A program made the position numbers and the translations under genes. A stretch of 64,000 bases of DNA, from positions 3,857,934-3,921,933 of the forward strand of contig OY725494.1 of NCBI GenBank assembly GCA_963281255.1. The letters are read 5' to 3'. Of this stretch, positions 53,036 through 64,000 are shown piece by piece (the stretch's first letter is position 1; each line of letters opens with the position of its first letter). Under the pieces are notes generated by a model. It was not told the origin of the DNA. It searched no databases and saw only the letters and a list, made by a program, of their open reading frames with translations. The DNA comes from Aphrocallistes beatrix. Its lineage: Eukaryota > Porifera > Hexactinellida > Sceptrulophora > Aphrocallistidae.

Positions 53036-56000
53036 ATGTCTGTGTACTTTGATTTCGAGATCAACCCATCCACTCACCAGCAGATATGTTCGCATGAACT
53101 GACTGCATGGCATAACACATTCGCTCTCCTCGCTGTCTCCTCTAAGTCCGAGTCCATACAGCCGGGGGGACTCGTGAGTTCTGGCGTTGTGAACCTGTTT
53201 CTAGACGAGGGGGAACTCATTGAAGATGCTACAATGCAGAAGTCCTGTATGGCCTCGCTGCTGAAGTGGCATCCTGTCCTCAAGGTAACATGGGGAACAT
53301 GACATACAGTCGACTCCGCTTAATAGGGGCACATCGGTCAGAGGACATTTTGGCCCGATTAAGCGGAGAACCCTATAACCGAAAATTTTTATATTAGCTT
53401 CTATGTGTGAGAGCTATTCCGGTCCTGCCAAAAGTGGCCCGATTAAGCGGAGTCGACTGTATACCATAACGAGGTGCGCGAATGGATCCATTTTGACTGT
53501 TTAGGTAATAGCGGTCGGCTGGGAGAGCGGCGAGTTGATACTGTTTAATGAACCCGAGCATGCTTTCTCTGAGAACCCAGCTCTGCACAAGGCAGCCCTC
53601 ACTGCACTCGAGTAAGTCAGCTGTGCATATGTGTAATCCTATTATACGCCTTACTCTAACTCCTGCTCCTAGGTGGTCGTCGGGAGGTAGCAGGTTGGTG
53701 AGTGGAGATCAGAATGGAATGTTGTGTGTGTGGAATGTTACACAGCACGGACATATTATTAACACCCCCATCAGAGTATTCGAGAGAAACTCTCCTATCA
53801 CCCATTGTCTCATCAATTCCCCCAATTTTACTCCTGAAACGAATTCAGGTAGTTTTTAGTAATTAACTGTTCTTACTGCATTTTTTGGTATGTTGAGAAA
53901 ATAAACATTGCATTCTCTTCCTTTTAGACATCGACTTTAACCTCATGAGTGCAGGACAGAGTAAGGTAGGTGATCTGGATGCGATCTAGTGCATTAGCAA
54001 GGTTAATCTTTCCATGGTAGATGTCGGGAGGAGAGCAGATAGAGTTGTATCTGGTCTGTAGAGACGGGAGTGTTTCGTTCGCTGAAGAGCTTGGAGAAGC
54101 CTGTGTGCAGCTAGTTAAGGAGAAGGAGGCGATCATACGAGTGTTCCTCTCTGATAACCAATCAGAACTCATCGTTATCTCCCAAAGTCTCTTCCTCACC
54201 ATCTACGATATCATGGAAGGTAGAGTTTTTAGTTGGATGTATTGCTGGGTGTATAATCCTGGATATCTCAAGGTCCTTCTCTCTCCGAGGCGAGCAGTGT
54301 GAAACTGAGCGGACGTCCAGACATGGCTAGGTTCGAAGGTCTAGGAATGGGTCTGCTGGCCATGACGTGTGCAGATGTGGGGGTGCGTATCTGGGATCTG
54401 GTACAGAGCAGTAACTACATGTTAGAGCTGAACGCCTTTAACCTGCCCTCTGATGAGGTGGCTACCTGTGTCGCTTACAACCCAATCAAGTCTCTACTCG
54501 CCGTCGGGACAAACAACAAGCACATTGCCATCTGGAAATACGCATTCTCTAATATAGAGTCTGAAGGTGAATACCATTTTACACATATACTACGTACATC
54601 CATGCGTATGCGTTGATGTCAATTATTGTTCCTCCTTCCTAATCAGTCATTAAGAGCATTTTATCATTAGTCATATGGAAATCCATAATGATTAATTAAA
54701 CCAACACACAATTTGGTTACAAGTTTAGTGATCATCTCAATTATATGTAAATTTGTAATATTTTAGCTCTTGATGAAATAATTCATTGATAGGATAATCT
54801 AAATTTAGATCTACCTTATTTCTGTACTTTAAGTTTTAGTCATTGATTAGATCGAGAAACTGATTAACGTAATTCTTACATCAGCTTACATTCAGCTTAA
54901 ATCTGTACTCATATTTACTTAAGTATATTCAGTACTACCCTTTGAATGTTCATGTAGTCATTATTTTGAGCTACAATTTTTTTATTGAGGTCATTTTTAT
55001 TCTTTTTAGTGTAAATTAATAATATACAGACATAATTTTTGCCTATACAGTGGAATTTGCTTATTGGCAACTCGGGTTTTGCTCACAAAAATGATAGCTA
55101 ATAAAGGAGCACCCAAAGTAGTACAAAATCTACACTTGGGACTTGAAAAGTGGGTTGCTAATAGTTGCTAATTAATGATGCGAACTCCACTGTATGTGAT
55201 ATAAACTAAGATAAGTGGTGATAAATTGTATGTGATATAAACTAAGAGAATTAGTGATGAAATATATGTGATTCACTCTTTTAGCTAAATTATTATTTTA
55301 GAGAAATTTTGTTTAAACCAAATTAGATATTTGACGAAATCTATAAAACTGTCTCTTAATCAAAGTCTGACCTGACTTCATTCTAAAGAACTATTTTGTG
55401 ATACGTCGTACAATTCTATTTATTATAGATTAATAACGTGTAAATGTTCTGAACTAGCTACGATTATCAGAATAATTTTAATTTATGCATTAGTGTAAGC
55501 TTACTTAAATCGTAATGAATAATGTGTGGTTGAAAGTACTGTTTTAATATTCTGCATTCAAGATCCTTTTAAGTATTTTGATGAGACAAGACCTCTTCTG
55601 ATATAAATACTGTCTCGCAGGGCCATGAAATATCTACAGTTATTTTACAATATTTACCACATATAACAATGGCGGAGAAGAATCCTGACTTTACGAAAGA
55701 AGAAAATAAACAGCTTAAACCGAGATCTACTTCTGTTTTCGATTTAGAACCTCTCATGCAGAAGCAAAATAATTTTCTTACGAGGAGAGCTCGTTCTATG
55801 ACGATAGGAAGAGGAGAAGAGCAATTCTCCCTGACGGATGAGATAAACTCAATTCGTTCTTACATCAAATGCAAATTCCAACACCTGAAAGGAAAAATCA
55901 ACCATTTAGAAGATAAAATGATGGATTCTCTTGATAATATAGAACGTAAATATTCTGAGAAACAGAAGCAGAGGGTGGTCGCACTCAGCAAGATCAGCCA

Positions 56001-59000
56001 TCTCAAGGATCAGATAGATGATCTCCTGAAGGAAAACAGTCTTCAAGTCCGCATCAACGCTACAATCGATGAAAAGTACATGCCAGCCACGAATAAGTCA
56101 GAAGTGTGCATCTCTCTACACTGGCCAGATAACATTGATGCTTCATTCCATCAGATCGAAAACGCGCTTAAAATCACGGAACATGACGCTAAGTCTATGA
56201 ATCCCCCCTCTAACGAGAGTTTGATCAAACTTCCTTCAGTCCACTCCTTCGGGAGGTTGGGACAGGGCCTGGGGGAAATGGTATCACCCCGTAGTATCAC
56301 TATGAGCGAAGATGGCAATGTGTACTGCAGCGATTGGGAGAATAACACCATCTTGAGTTTCACTCAGTTCGGAGAGTACATCCATGCAATCAAAGATGTC
56401 AAACACCCATACAGCGTGTATGCACACAATGATAGACTGTTTGTAACTGAGTCTAACAATTCCTTTCTCAAAGTAGGGAAAGTGGGCAACCACGCGTGCA
56501 TAAAAGCTTTTGATCTCAACGGAAATCTGCTCAAAAAGATGGGGAAATGGGGGACATCTCCTGGTAACTTCAAAACTCCGTCTGGCATTACCGCATGCGA
56601 AATGGAGGACAGGAGAGATGAAGTGTTTGTGTGTGACACCGACAATAACCGTCTACAAATACTGAGTGTAAATCTAGAGTTCATCAAGGTGTTCGTACCT
56701 GGCAAAGTGAAGCAACCAGACGACGTGAAGGTACAGGGGGGCCATGTTTACATCCTGGACAAGAGCGATCCGTGTTTACATATCTTCACATTCCTAGAGG
56801 AGCCCATCGCTCACATAATTTCGCGTGGTCCTGGTAGAGACATAGAGTCAAGTTTCTTCTTCACTCTCGACAAGTCCGGAAGTATCATCATAGGGGATCA
56901 CGAACGCCACTGTCTGAGAGTATTCACTCCTAGTGGAAAGCTGGCACGGAGCATTGGGAAGCCAGATGTGAAATCTGGAGATTTCTGCTACCCTCTGGGC
57001 ATCGCGCACAATCAAGATGAAGTGTTGGCCGTGGTGTCCCTCAGACAGACAGGATGTATCCGACTCTTCAATCTAAACCTTAATGTTTTCTCTTTTTAGC
57101 TCTGCTAAAATGAACCCTCATATACTACTAAGTATGTCTATATTTGCTGTTCGTAATTATTCAACTTATATTATTGAACATCATCAATCTGATTATCTGA
57201 CACTCTCGTTATTATTGGCAAATACGCACGCTTACATCTTAATAATACTATGTAATGTATCGGGCGGAGCAAGATATATTGGCAGTTGTTTAGCTGCTCA
57301 TTCCATTTAGAGTCATGGGAACCGATCACTACTATCCAGTTGAGTGGGTGCATCAGCGAGGTCAATTTCTGCCGTAAGAGAGACATTATCTCGGCTAACA
57401 ACTCCGCTTCTGTCTACATCTTGAAGCAGCACGTGATGAGCACGCACTACAATCAGGACATGGCTGCGGTGCAGCTCTCAGCACACGAGCTCTCCATCTC
57501 CAGCCATGTCACAGGTGTGAATGAATATTGTAGTTAATTTAAGAATTATGAATTAACTTCTTTGTATTTAGAAGTTATTTCATTTCGTAGTTCAACACAA
57601 ATGTAAGGAATTGAAAGTACATTACTTTAAATGTATCGCTCAATCTGTAGACACACGTCTAAGCATGAGATCAGACGTCCAGATAAAAGGCGCCTTTGTT
57701 ACTCGCGAGCATGTGGCAGTGTGGAACGGAGAGAAAGTGATGGTATCCGAAATAATTCATGGCAAGTCTCATATCAGGCCAGCTGGTAGCTTCTCATCAA
57801 AGTCTAGGAACATAATGCTGCACGACCAGAGTGCGTTCATCCTGTCACGGGATGTGATACAGGTGTGCAGTGCAGGCTTCTCAGTTTACTAACTCATTGA
57901 GGAAGTAGCTAAGCATGGGACTGTATCTAAATGGAAAAATGTCAGTGGACAGACTGATAGTGCAGCTCCATTAAGTGACTAGTAGGGCATTTGCATAATC
58001 TACATTGGGGCTATATTTCGAAAAACTAAATGCAGGCACTAATAAATTGTGCCACCGTGAAATATGTAAATCAAATTCAGTCATCTCTTAGCCCACTAGA
58101 ATATAGCTAAGTATCAAATGAATTTGCGTGATAGGTAACAACGTTACAAGGTACTGTGAAGCAGAATCTGAAAGTGCCAGAGGGAGAGGGGGAGTACACC
58201 ACTATGTTTGTAACGGGTGGGTTCCTACTTGGAACCACGAGCAAGTGCTGCCTCCGAGTGTGGAACATTTCTCGGAGAGAAGCTAAGCTGATACACACGA
58301 AGAAGTTGTTGGAATATTACCCTTCCATCGACCAGATACACTCCGTCAAGTGCAATGCTAACTGCAGTAAGATCAGTGTTACTATGCTCACAAAGGTCAT
58401 TATACTTCTTATATGGATAAGTTATATCTAATTAAAATACTGAAATTTGTACAGTTATTATGATAAAATGCTTGTTATGATGCATTAATTTTTCGTGATT
58501 TAGGAAGGCTACCCTGACAGCAAGGTGTTGATTTGGAATGTAGAGATAGACAAACTTGTGTTTATTGATTTCTCAAACGGACTTATTCAATCTCCTAAGT
58601 CTGGGACAAGTGTGGAATCTCGAGAGAGAAATTTGTCAGAGTCCAGCAATGATCAAAAACATTCTACAAATAAGGATCAGGTTGCTACAAGACTTATTTT
58701 GTTTGAAACTCATAGAGTGCAAAATTGTTCATAGTAGGAGTAGTCCTGTATATATTAATTTAATCTTTTAACAGATTGAATATCTCTCCAATCTGAGAGA
58801 TCTCGCTCCGATATCTCATTTCTGGGACGCCAAGGACACACGACTGTTGATCTGTGAAAGTCACACCCTCAGTAATCTCGCGAAAAAAGTCAAATCCAAA
58901 TTGAGGAGAGCTGGCAATTTTGGTAAAACCAATACCAAACTTCTCATATCCATGTTTGTAGCATCAGACAGCAGTATTCTCATTCACGACATCAGCCCTC

Positions 59001-62000
59001 TCCAAGCCAATGACCTAGGTACTGCCACTCCAACACCTCCGCTAACTCGCTAAGATCGGTTGTTTTATTGGCGCCATATTTAGGGTTGATAGGCTGCGAT
59101 CTTCCTAACTACATTCTGACCCAGAAGCTGGGAGGCAAGGAAGCGGAGGAAGCAGATGGACCTACTGACAGACATCTCTCAAGGAGACCACTCAAGGATT
59201 TCGTTGGAATGGAGGTATGTGCGAAAACACCTCCACACATCATGCGTTGATATTTGCTTTCAACTTCCATCTCTAATTTATGCTATGTGGCTAGGAGAAT
59301 GACCAGGAATCCATCAAAGCAATGTCAGACTACAGTTTCCACTCAACCATTGGAGATATGGACGCAGCCTTCAAATCCATCAAACTTATCAAGAGTGAAG
59401 CTGTGTGGGAGAACATGGCTAAGATGTGTGTGAAGAGCAGGCGGCTGGACGTGGCAGCTGTCTGTCTGGGGAACATGAAACACGTGCGGGGGGCACGCGC
59501 CCTCCGGGAAGCTAAGAAGGAACCAGAGGTAGTAGCAGGGTACACCTGTTTTAGAGATTTAAGCATGAATCATTGGGTGCTTTGCTATAGGTTGAGGCTA
59601 GAGTCGCGATGCTAGCTCTCCAGCTGAACATGTATGAGGAGGCAGAGGAGTTGTACCAATCCTGTGGTCGCTATGACCTGCTGAACAAGTTCTACCAGGC
59701 GACTGGGCAGTGGGAGAAGGCGATTCAAGTGGGAGAGAGTCAGGATAGGTTCGTTGAGTATTCCTCAATTGGAATGATGCGATGAGATTTACAATGTTGT
59801 CTTATTACCATAGAATGCATCTGAAGAGAACTCACTACAAACACGCCCAGTTCCTAGAATCGATTGGAGATACGAATGGTGCCATTTCTGAGTATGAAAA
59901 ATCCGAGACTCACCAGAACGAAGTGCCAAGGATGCTGTTCGAAGATCAGGACAGACTGGCTGATTACATTCTCAACTCGAAGGACAGGACCCTGAGGAAG
60001 TGGTGGGCGGAATATTTTGAGAGTTTAGGTAACCAATGCCAGGAATGACTCAATATGTATCAAGAGATCTTAATTCATATTGTATTTATTTAGGAGAAAT
60101 GGATAGTGCGATTCAATTCTACGAAGCAGCGCAAGACCACATGTCCATGGTGCGCATGTACTGCTATTTCGGACAGTTTGACAAGGCCAGAGCTTATGCA
60201 GAGAGGTGTGGGGACAGAGCTGCTTGCTACCATCTGGCTTCGCAAATGTTCGAACCGAAAGACGCACAACTCGCAATGCACTTCTACACGAAAGCTAAGA
60301 GCTACAGGAATGCTATCTCCATCGCGAAGGACTCAGGAATGGAGACAGACCTCATGACCCTAGCCTTGCTTGCTCGGCCAGTGGATATGCTAGGGGTAGC
60401 TAGGTGCGTGGAGGTGTGAAATTCCGTGAAATCTGCAGACAATTGTACGTCTATCAATTAGTCTGCTTTAGGTACTTCGAGTCCAGAGGGCAGCACGAGA
60501 AAGCTGCTATTCTCTTCCACAAGGGAGGCAACCTCGCGCACGCAATCGAACTGTGCTTCAAAACCCAGCAATTTGAAGTTCTCAAACAGATGGTGGAAGA
60601 TCTGGACCAGAAATCCAATCCCGCCCTAGTCAATAGATGTGCTGACTTCTTCATAGAATTTGGACAGTGAGTATCTTACACATAAAAAGTTTTCTAGCAT
60701 GTCTATTTGGAATATTACTTTCGCGATGTTCTAACAAATATTCTGTTCGTGATGTTGATTTTTTAAATAAAAAAACCAAACATTACAATTAAAAGAGATG
60801 CGTCCGGCGAGAAATATATTCAAACAACTCAATTTCGATATTCACCTCAATATCAGTTGATTTTAAGATTATTTGATGAATGCATCCAATTAATCAATCA
60901 AAATTGGGTTCATTATCCAGCACAAATGAGTTATAACTAAACCCTGCATCGGCTACCATTATATACGTACTCACATTAAGGCAATTAAAGATAAACTTCT
61001 CCCTGCAGATGTGACAAGGCAGTGCAACTGCTGTTGATGGGAGGGAGACACTTCGAAGCGCTGGAGTTATGTCTGACTCAGAATGTCTACATCACAGAAG
61101 AGCTAGCCGAGAGAATGACTTTAACCAAAGAGGAAGGCGAACCTCCAGAAGTTGCAGCGAAGAGAAATAAAATTCTAGAAAGTATCGCGGACAGTTGCGT
61201 ACGTCAGCAGTCCTACCACCTGGCAGCTAAGAAGTACACTCAAGCAGGACAGAAGACGAAGGCCATGAAAGCTCTGTTAAAGTCTGGAGATATGGACAAG
61301 ATAATTTTCTTTACGAATGTCAGCCGTCAGAAGGATATCTATGTGATGGCAGCCAACTACCTCCAATCTCTGAACTGGAAGAAGGATGTGAGCATAATGA
61401 AGCACATCATTGTATTCTACACCAAAGGAAAGTCCTTTGAGAGTTTGGCTATGTTCTACGAGCATTGTGCGCAGGTAACACTGAATGGCATTAGAATATT
61501 ATATTTGGGATTATGTTATCATGTTGCATTGCACTAGGTTGAAATTGATGAATACCAGAATTACTCGAAGGCAGTTGGAGCGTTGAGCGAAGCACTGAAG
61601 TACATATCCAAGGCTAAGAATATCGGACCCAAGGAGCAAGAAGGGAGAGTTGGCATGTACGAAGAGAGGATCCGTCTGATAGAGAGCTTCATCCAAGCCA
61701 GGTCTCTGTTTCAGAGTGATGAAGAGTCAGCTGTCAATGCTTGTAAAGCTCTCCTGGAAGATCCCAAGATTGATGTAGCAGTCAAGATCGGAGATATCTA
61801 CAGCTTTTTAGTAGAGTATTACGTAGCAAAAGGTGAGCTAGAGTTAGACTCAAACAAAACGGACAATTCTGCGTTTAACATTCCACAACCGTCCATAGGA
61901 GAACATCAGCAAGCGTACACACTCATGGACGAACTGAAGTGTAGAGACTCTTCTATCAATCTGAGTCACTACATAAAGAAGACCACACTAGAGAGTATAG

Positions 62001-62104
62001 ATAAAGCTCTGGGAATGTCGACAGAGGACGCTGGAATATCTCAGCAGAGGAGTCAAGGTGATGACGAAGACATCCTAGAAGACCTCCAGATGGAATCTCC
62101 ATAG
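53036..62104 (+). CDS. IFT140: Intraflagellar transport protein 140
   Basis: IFT-A core subunit for retrograde transport and membrane-protein entry in cilia. 19 exons in consistent phase: 53036-53284, 53505-53611, 53673-53848, 53928-53965, 54021-54219, 54273-54566, 57311-57514, 57651-57862, 58135-58395, 58504-58680, 58775-59018, 59084-59214, 59295-59528, 59591-59748, 59814-60028, 60094-60403, 60472-60666, 61009-61474, 61538-62104. Product about 1,478 residues, against about 1,460 in vertebrates. Two WD40 propellers occupy about 1-700 ([28 protein letters not shown]). [11 protein letters not shown] and [20 protein letters not shown] open the TPR half (about 780-1440), which has [29 protein letters not shown] and an acidic C-terminus. 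Orthology is certain. Intron 1 carries MITE-A copy 3; intron 6 (2.7 kb) holds a nested gene and another MITE. Confidence 0.97.
53307..53459. mobile_element. MITE-A copy 3, in IFT140 intron 1
   Basis: 153 bp, ends CAGTCGACTCCGCTTAATAG / AGCGGAGTCGACTG with TA on both sides. It is a shorter version of copies 1 and 2, with part of the right half deleted. Confidence 0.85.
55048..55192. mobile_element. MITE-B, TIR CAGTGGARTTYGC, in IFT140 intron 6
   Basis: 145 bp with imperfect terminal inverted repeats (CAGTGGAATTTGC and GCGAACTCCACTG) and TA flanks. No coding capacity. Only one copy is seen in the window. Confidence 0.7.
55602..55609 (+). promoter_or_regulatory. TATA box of the nested NHL-repeat gene
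   Basis: TATAAATA 67 nt before the ATG at 55669, implying that the nested gene has its own promoter. Confidence 0.5.
55669..57099 (+). CDS. Coiled-coil/NHL-repeat protein nested in an IFT140 intron
   Basis: Single-exon, 476 residues. The N-terminal 50 residues are polar. Residues about 55-130 form a predicted coiled coil ([19 protein letters not shown]). From about 195 to the end there are NHL-type beta-propeller repeats, e.g. [36 protein letters not shown] and [20 protein letters not shown]. The layout is that of the C-terminal part of TRIM2/TRIM3/TRIM71-like proteins, but no RING or B-box is present, so ubiquitin-ligase activity is unlikely. NHL propellers bind RNA or proteins. It lies on the same strand as IFT140 inside its 2.7-kb intron and has no introns, which is compatible with a retrocopy that acquired a promoter. 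Confidence 0.85.
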   Translation: MAEKNPDFTKEENKQLKPRSTSVFDLEPLMQKQNNFLTRRARSMTIGRGEEQFSLTDEINSIRSYIKCKFQHLKGKINHLEDKMMDSLDNIERKYSEKQKQRVVALSKISHLKDQIDDLLKENSLQVRINATIDEKYMPATNKSEVCISLHWPDNIDASFHQIENALKITEHDAKSMNPPSNESLIKLPSVHSFGRLGQGLGEMVSPRSITMSEDGNVYCSDWENNTILSFTQFGEYIHAIKDVKHPYSVYAHNDRLFVTESNNSFLKVGKVGNHACIKAFDLNGNLLKKMGKWGTSPGNFKTPSGITACEMEDRRDEVFVCDTDNNRLQILSVNLEFIKVFVPGKVKQPDDVKVQGGHVYILDKSDPCLHIFTFLEEPIAHIISRGPGRDIESSFFFTLDKSGSIIIGDHERHCLRVFTPSGKLARSIGKPDVKSGDFCYPLGIAHNQDEVLAVVSLRQTGCIRLFNLNLNVFSF

Positions 62105-63038
62105 CTTGTCATGCCCTGTGTTATTATGTTACTCGACTATTTGATCATGCATTATATTGTAATCAAGTCAGTGTGGAGTAATAGTCTTGTAATGCTGATA
62201 CTATCATCTTTTCGTTATTCATCTTTCATCCTCTTCTCAACTTGAAATTAATTCGTTTGCATCAGTAGAATTATATAATATACAAGCACACTTCGCGCAC
62301 TTGCGTAATGCTGGAATTTGTTTACTTTATGTAGCTATTATAAACAAAAATAAACAAAATATTTGTTATATAGATTCAAAATACCATATTCGGATATATA
62401 CCCCTAAAACTCTATAGTATCAACTGTTGAAAGCTAATCTCTAGTCTATTTTCGAAATTGTTTACTTTATTTAACTTTGTGAACATAAACAAAGAAAATA
62501 TTTATTATATACTTTCGAAAATACTATATTCGAAATATACACCCCTAAAATCCTATATCAACTGTTGAAAGCTAGTCTATCATATTTTTCAAAATTCGTC
62601 AAACGGTGTGAAAATATGTATATAGTGGTGTGGAAATATACACATGATCTTTTTTCTTTATTGCTATACACTACGTATAATAAAATTGACCTATGTATCT
62701 AAGTTATTGCTTGAATGTATTAATAACAACGTCAGTTTATTGTGGTGTACAATGATTTTTATTGTGAGAGTGAAGCCAATATATATATTGTAAAGAAAAG
62801 GTGTGAAAAATAGTATTCCATTTTTTGCAGGTGTGAAAATTTCGCCTATTAGATCTTCGAACTTAATCGTAGAATCATCTTTGATTCGAACAAACAAATC
62901 CTTGCGTTTTAATATACGAGATATAATGACGGATACATATCAGTCTTTATTAATTTAGTCAAGGTTCATATGATATGATGTCACTATCTATTGATGTAGA
63001 ATCATTGTAGATGATGGATGATGGGTAAACCTAATATG
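62105..63038. other. Convergent spacer with inverted satellite and Helitron-like pieces
   Basis: About 62320-62590 holds two inverted monomers of the 47985 satellite, and about 62815-62935 an inverted Helitron-like fragment (ends near TTTAATATACGAGA). A CAAGCACACTTCGC block at about 62282 is a decayed GC-rich hairpin end. No gene was recognised. Confidence 0.6.
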
Positions 63039-64000
63039 TTATTGAACAATCCTTGTCTTGATGGCCGCTCCCACACTAGCCAGATACTCTTCCAGTGAGT
63101 GTTGCTTGATGTAGACAAGTCCGGACGCATCACGGAACTGTGCATTCGTATGTGCCTCAATAAGTGAAGCTCCGAGGAGAGTTTTGATATCTTCCAGCTG
63201 CTGCTCTTGCAGCAGAATGCACTTCTCTGTGAAAGGCCCGTCGTGTTCAGGATCTGGGAACTCTGCTCTCGCTTGGCTCTGGAAGCAGCGCATGAACAGC
63301 TCGTGGTTCTCCACCATGTCAGTACGTCTGGCCGGCATGATGAGGTTGGCCTCGGCTGGAGAGAACTTGAACCAAACGTTTCGGTAGCACCAAATAGTCG
63401 GGTTGTACCCCTCCTCCAGCCAACCAGCTGTGTACAAGCGCAGCCCTTCAGTGAACGCCTGCAGGTTTTTAAAGTGAGTGTCAGGCCCAGAGCCTTCAGG
63501 GTCGAACGTAACGGTCAAGATTTCTGGCCGGATTGCATCGATGCGATCTCCGAATGCTAGCATGTCTGCCTCGGTAGGCTGTGGGTTGAATAGATCGCCC
63601 TTGTAGAAAGATAGCCTCAAATGCTGAACATTCTCTAGTGGCACTCCCCTTATATGCCACATGCGTTCTGCCTCGAACTCACGAATAGTGCCTTTGAAAA
63701 GTTGAATGTCTTCACTGTCTTTAGACCCGGGCGGGGCGTTTTGTAGGTAGTCGGTTACTGATTGTACCTGTAGCCATATCTCCTCTGAAGATTTCAAGTT
63801 GTACACTGTCTTTAGCGAAAAAAGCATCAACTGTTTCTCAATCCGATTCATCTCTTCCGAATGCTTCCCATTGAATGCATCCTTGAAAGCATCCATGAGA
63901 AGATACTTCGTGTCTGAGAGAATCTTGTCCGCAGCTTTCTCAATGAAGTTGACATCGACTCCATCTATCAGTGACAGCACATAGTCGTTGCTCACCGCTG
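63039..64000 (-). CDS. Glucosamine-6-phosphate deaminase-like protein, C-terminal PIG-L-type part (5' end off the window)
   Basis: Frame open to the right edge; the codon at 63995 is GTG, not a start, so the gene continues outside or a splice acceptor lies at the very edge. About 320 residues are visible. EAERMWHIRGVPLENVQHLRLSFYKG, IDAIRPEILTVTFDPEGSGPDTHFK.LQA and NPTIWCYRNVWFKF.PAEANL are hallmarks of the second half of large NagB-like proteins. These are known mainly from bacteria, and in them a glucosamine-6-phosphate deaminase-like domain is joined to a PIG-L/LmbE-like domain. If the family holds, the NagB half would be to the right of 64000. Exact reaction unknown; amino-sugar metabolism is inferred. 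No intron is seen in this part. It may be an old bacterial acquisition. Confidence 0.65.
   Translation of the reverse strand, partial: AVSNDYVLSLIDGVDVNFIEKAADKILSDTKYLLMDAFKDAFNGKHSEEMNRIEKQLMLFSLKTVYNLKSSEEIWLQVQSVTDYLQNAPPGSKDSEDIQLFKGTIREFEAERMWHIRGVPLENVQHLRLSFYKGDLFNPQPTEADMLAFGDRIDAIRPEILTVTFDPEGSGPDTHFKNLQAFTEGLRLYTAGWLEEGYNPTIWCYRNVWFKFSPAEANLIMPARRTDMVENHELFMRCFQSQARAEFPDPEHDGPFTEKCILLQEQQLEDIKTLLGASLIEAHTNAQFRDASGLVYIKQHSLEEYLASVGAAIKTRIVQ

Noticed and set aside
55669-57099. NHL frame as part of IFT140
   Set aside because: IFT140 exons on both sides join in phase without it, and the frame has its own ATG and stop.
63207-63560. 117-codon plus-strand frame
   Set aside because: Antisense shadow of the NagB-like/PIG-L-type coding region, which has clear family motifs.

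Overview
This window is nuclear DNA of a marine-invertebrate-like animal. The evidence is multi-exon genes with GT-AG introns (many only 60-100 nt), an AT-rich background with many short inverted-repeat transposons, and gene content that requires a ciliated metazoan: IFT140, TRAPPC9, a TFIIH subunit, a receptor tyrosine phosphatase with NIDO/AMOP/VWD modules, a TM2-like protein and an NHL-repeat protein. Tiny introns and high gene density would fit a sponge or another early-branching lineage, but the phylum cannot be fixed from the sequence alone.

Region 1 (1-19.2 kb) is a cluster of nine intronless genes, eight on + and one on -. Most encode arrays of unusual short-linker C2H2/C2HC zinc fingers; several carry RS-rich or acidic disordered regions, one carries a ZGPAT-type G-patch, and one has lost the fingers. 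The first genes are recent, recombining paralogues: shared ends, an internal deletion, an internal duplication and a chimera.

Region 2 (19.7-27.8 kb) holds the exons for the C-terminal half of TRAPPC9 (+), whose N-terminal half is not visible, convergent with intronless GTF2H4 (-).

Region 3 (28.8-38.7 kb) contains three small bZIP-like genes with MAF/CNC-type layout, each with a TATA box about 60 nt before the ATG. All three have lost the normally invariant Asn and Arg of the basic region. They sit among several repeat families (MITEs, Helitron-like fragments, hairpins).

Region 4 (38.7-42.3 kb) has a TM2-like membrane protein (-) and a GNAT acetyltransferase (+) facing an inverted, internally deleted pseudogene copy of itself.

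Region 5 (42.5-52.9 kb) is a 19-exon receptor-type protein tyrosine phosphatase of about 2,036 aa. Its ectodomain runs Ig-like, FN3, NIDO, AMOP, VWD, cadherin-like, VWA, then one TM and one catalytically intact PTP domain. A MUC4/SUSD2/Mesh-like adhesive ectodomain fused to a phosphatase is the most striking object in the window.

Region 6 (53.0-62.1 kb) is a complete 19-exon IFT140 (about 1,478 aa) with a single-exon NHL-repeat gene nested in its sixth intron. At the right edge, on -, is the C-terminal part of a glucosamine-6-phosphate deaminase-like/PIG-L-type protein.

Exon joins were made by eye from reading frame, splice consensus and recalled family similarity; no alignment was run.
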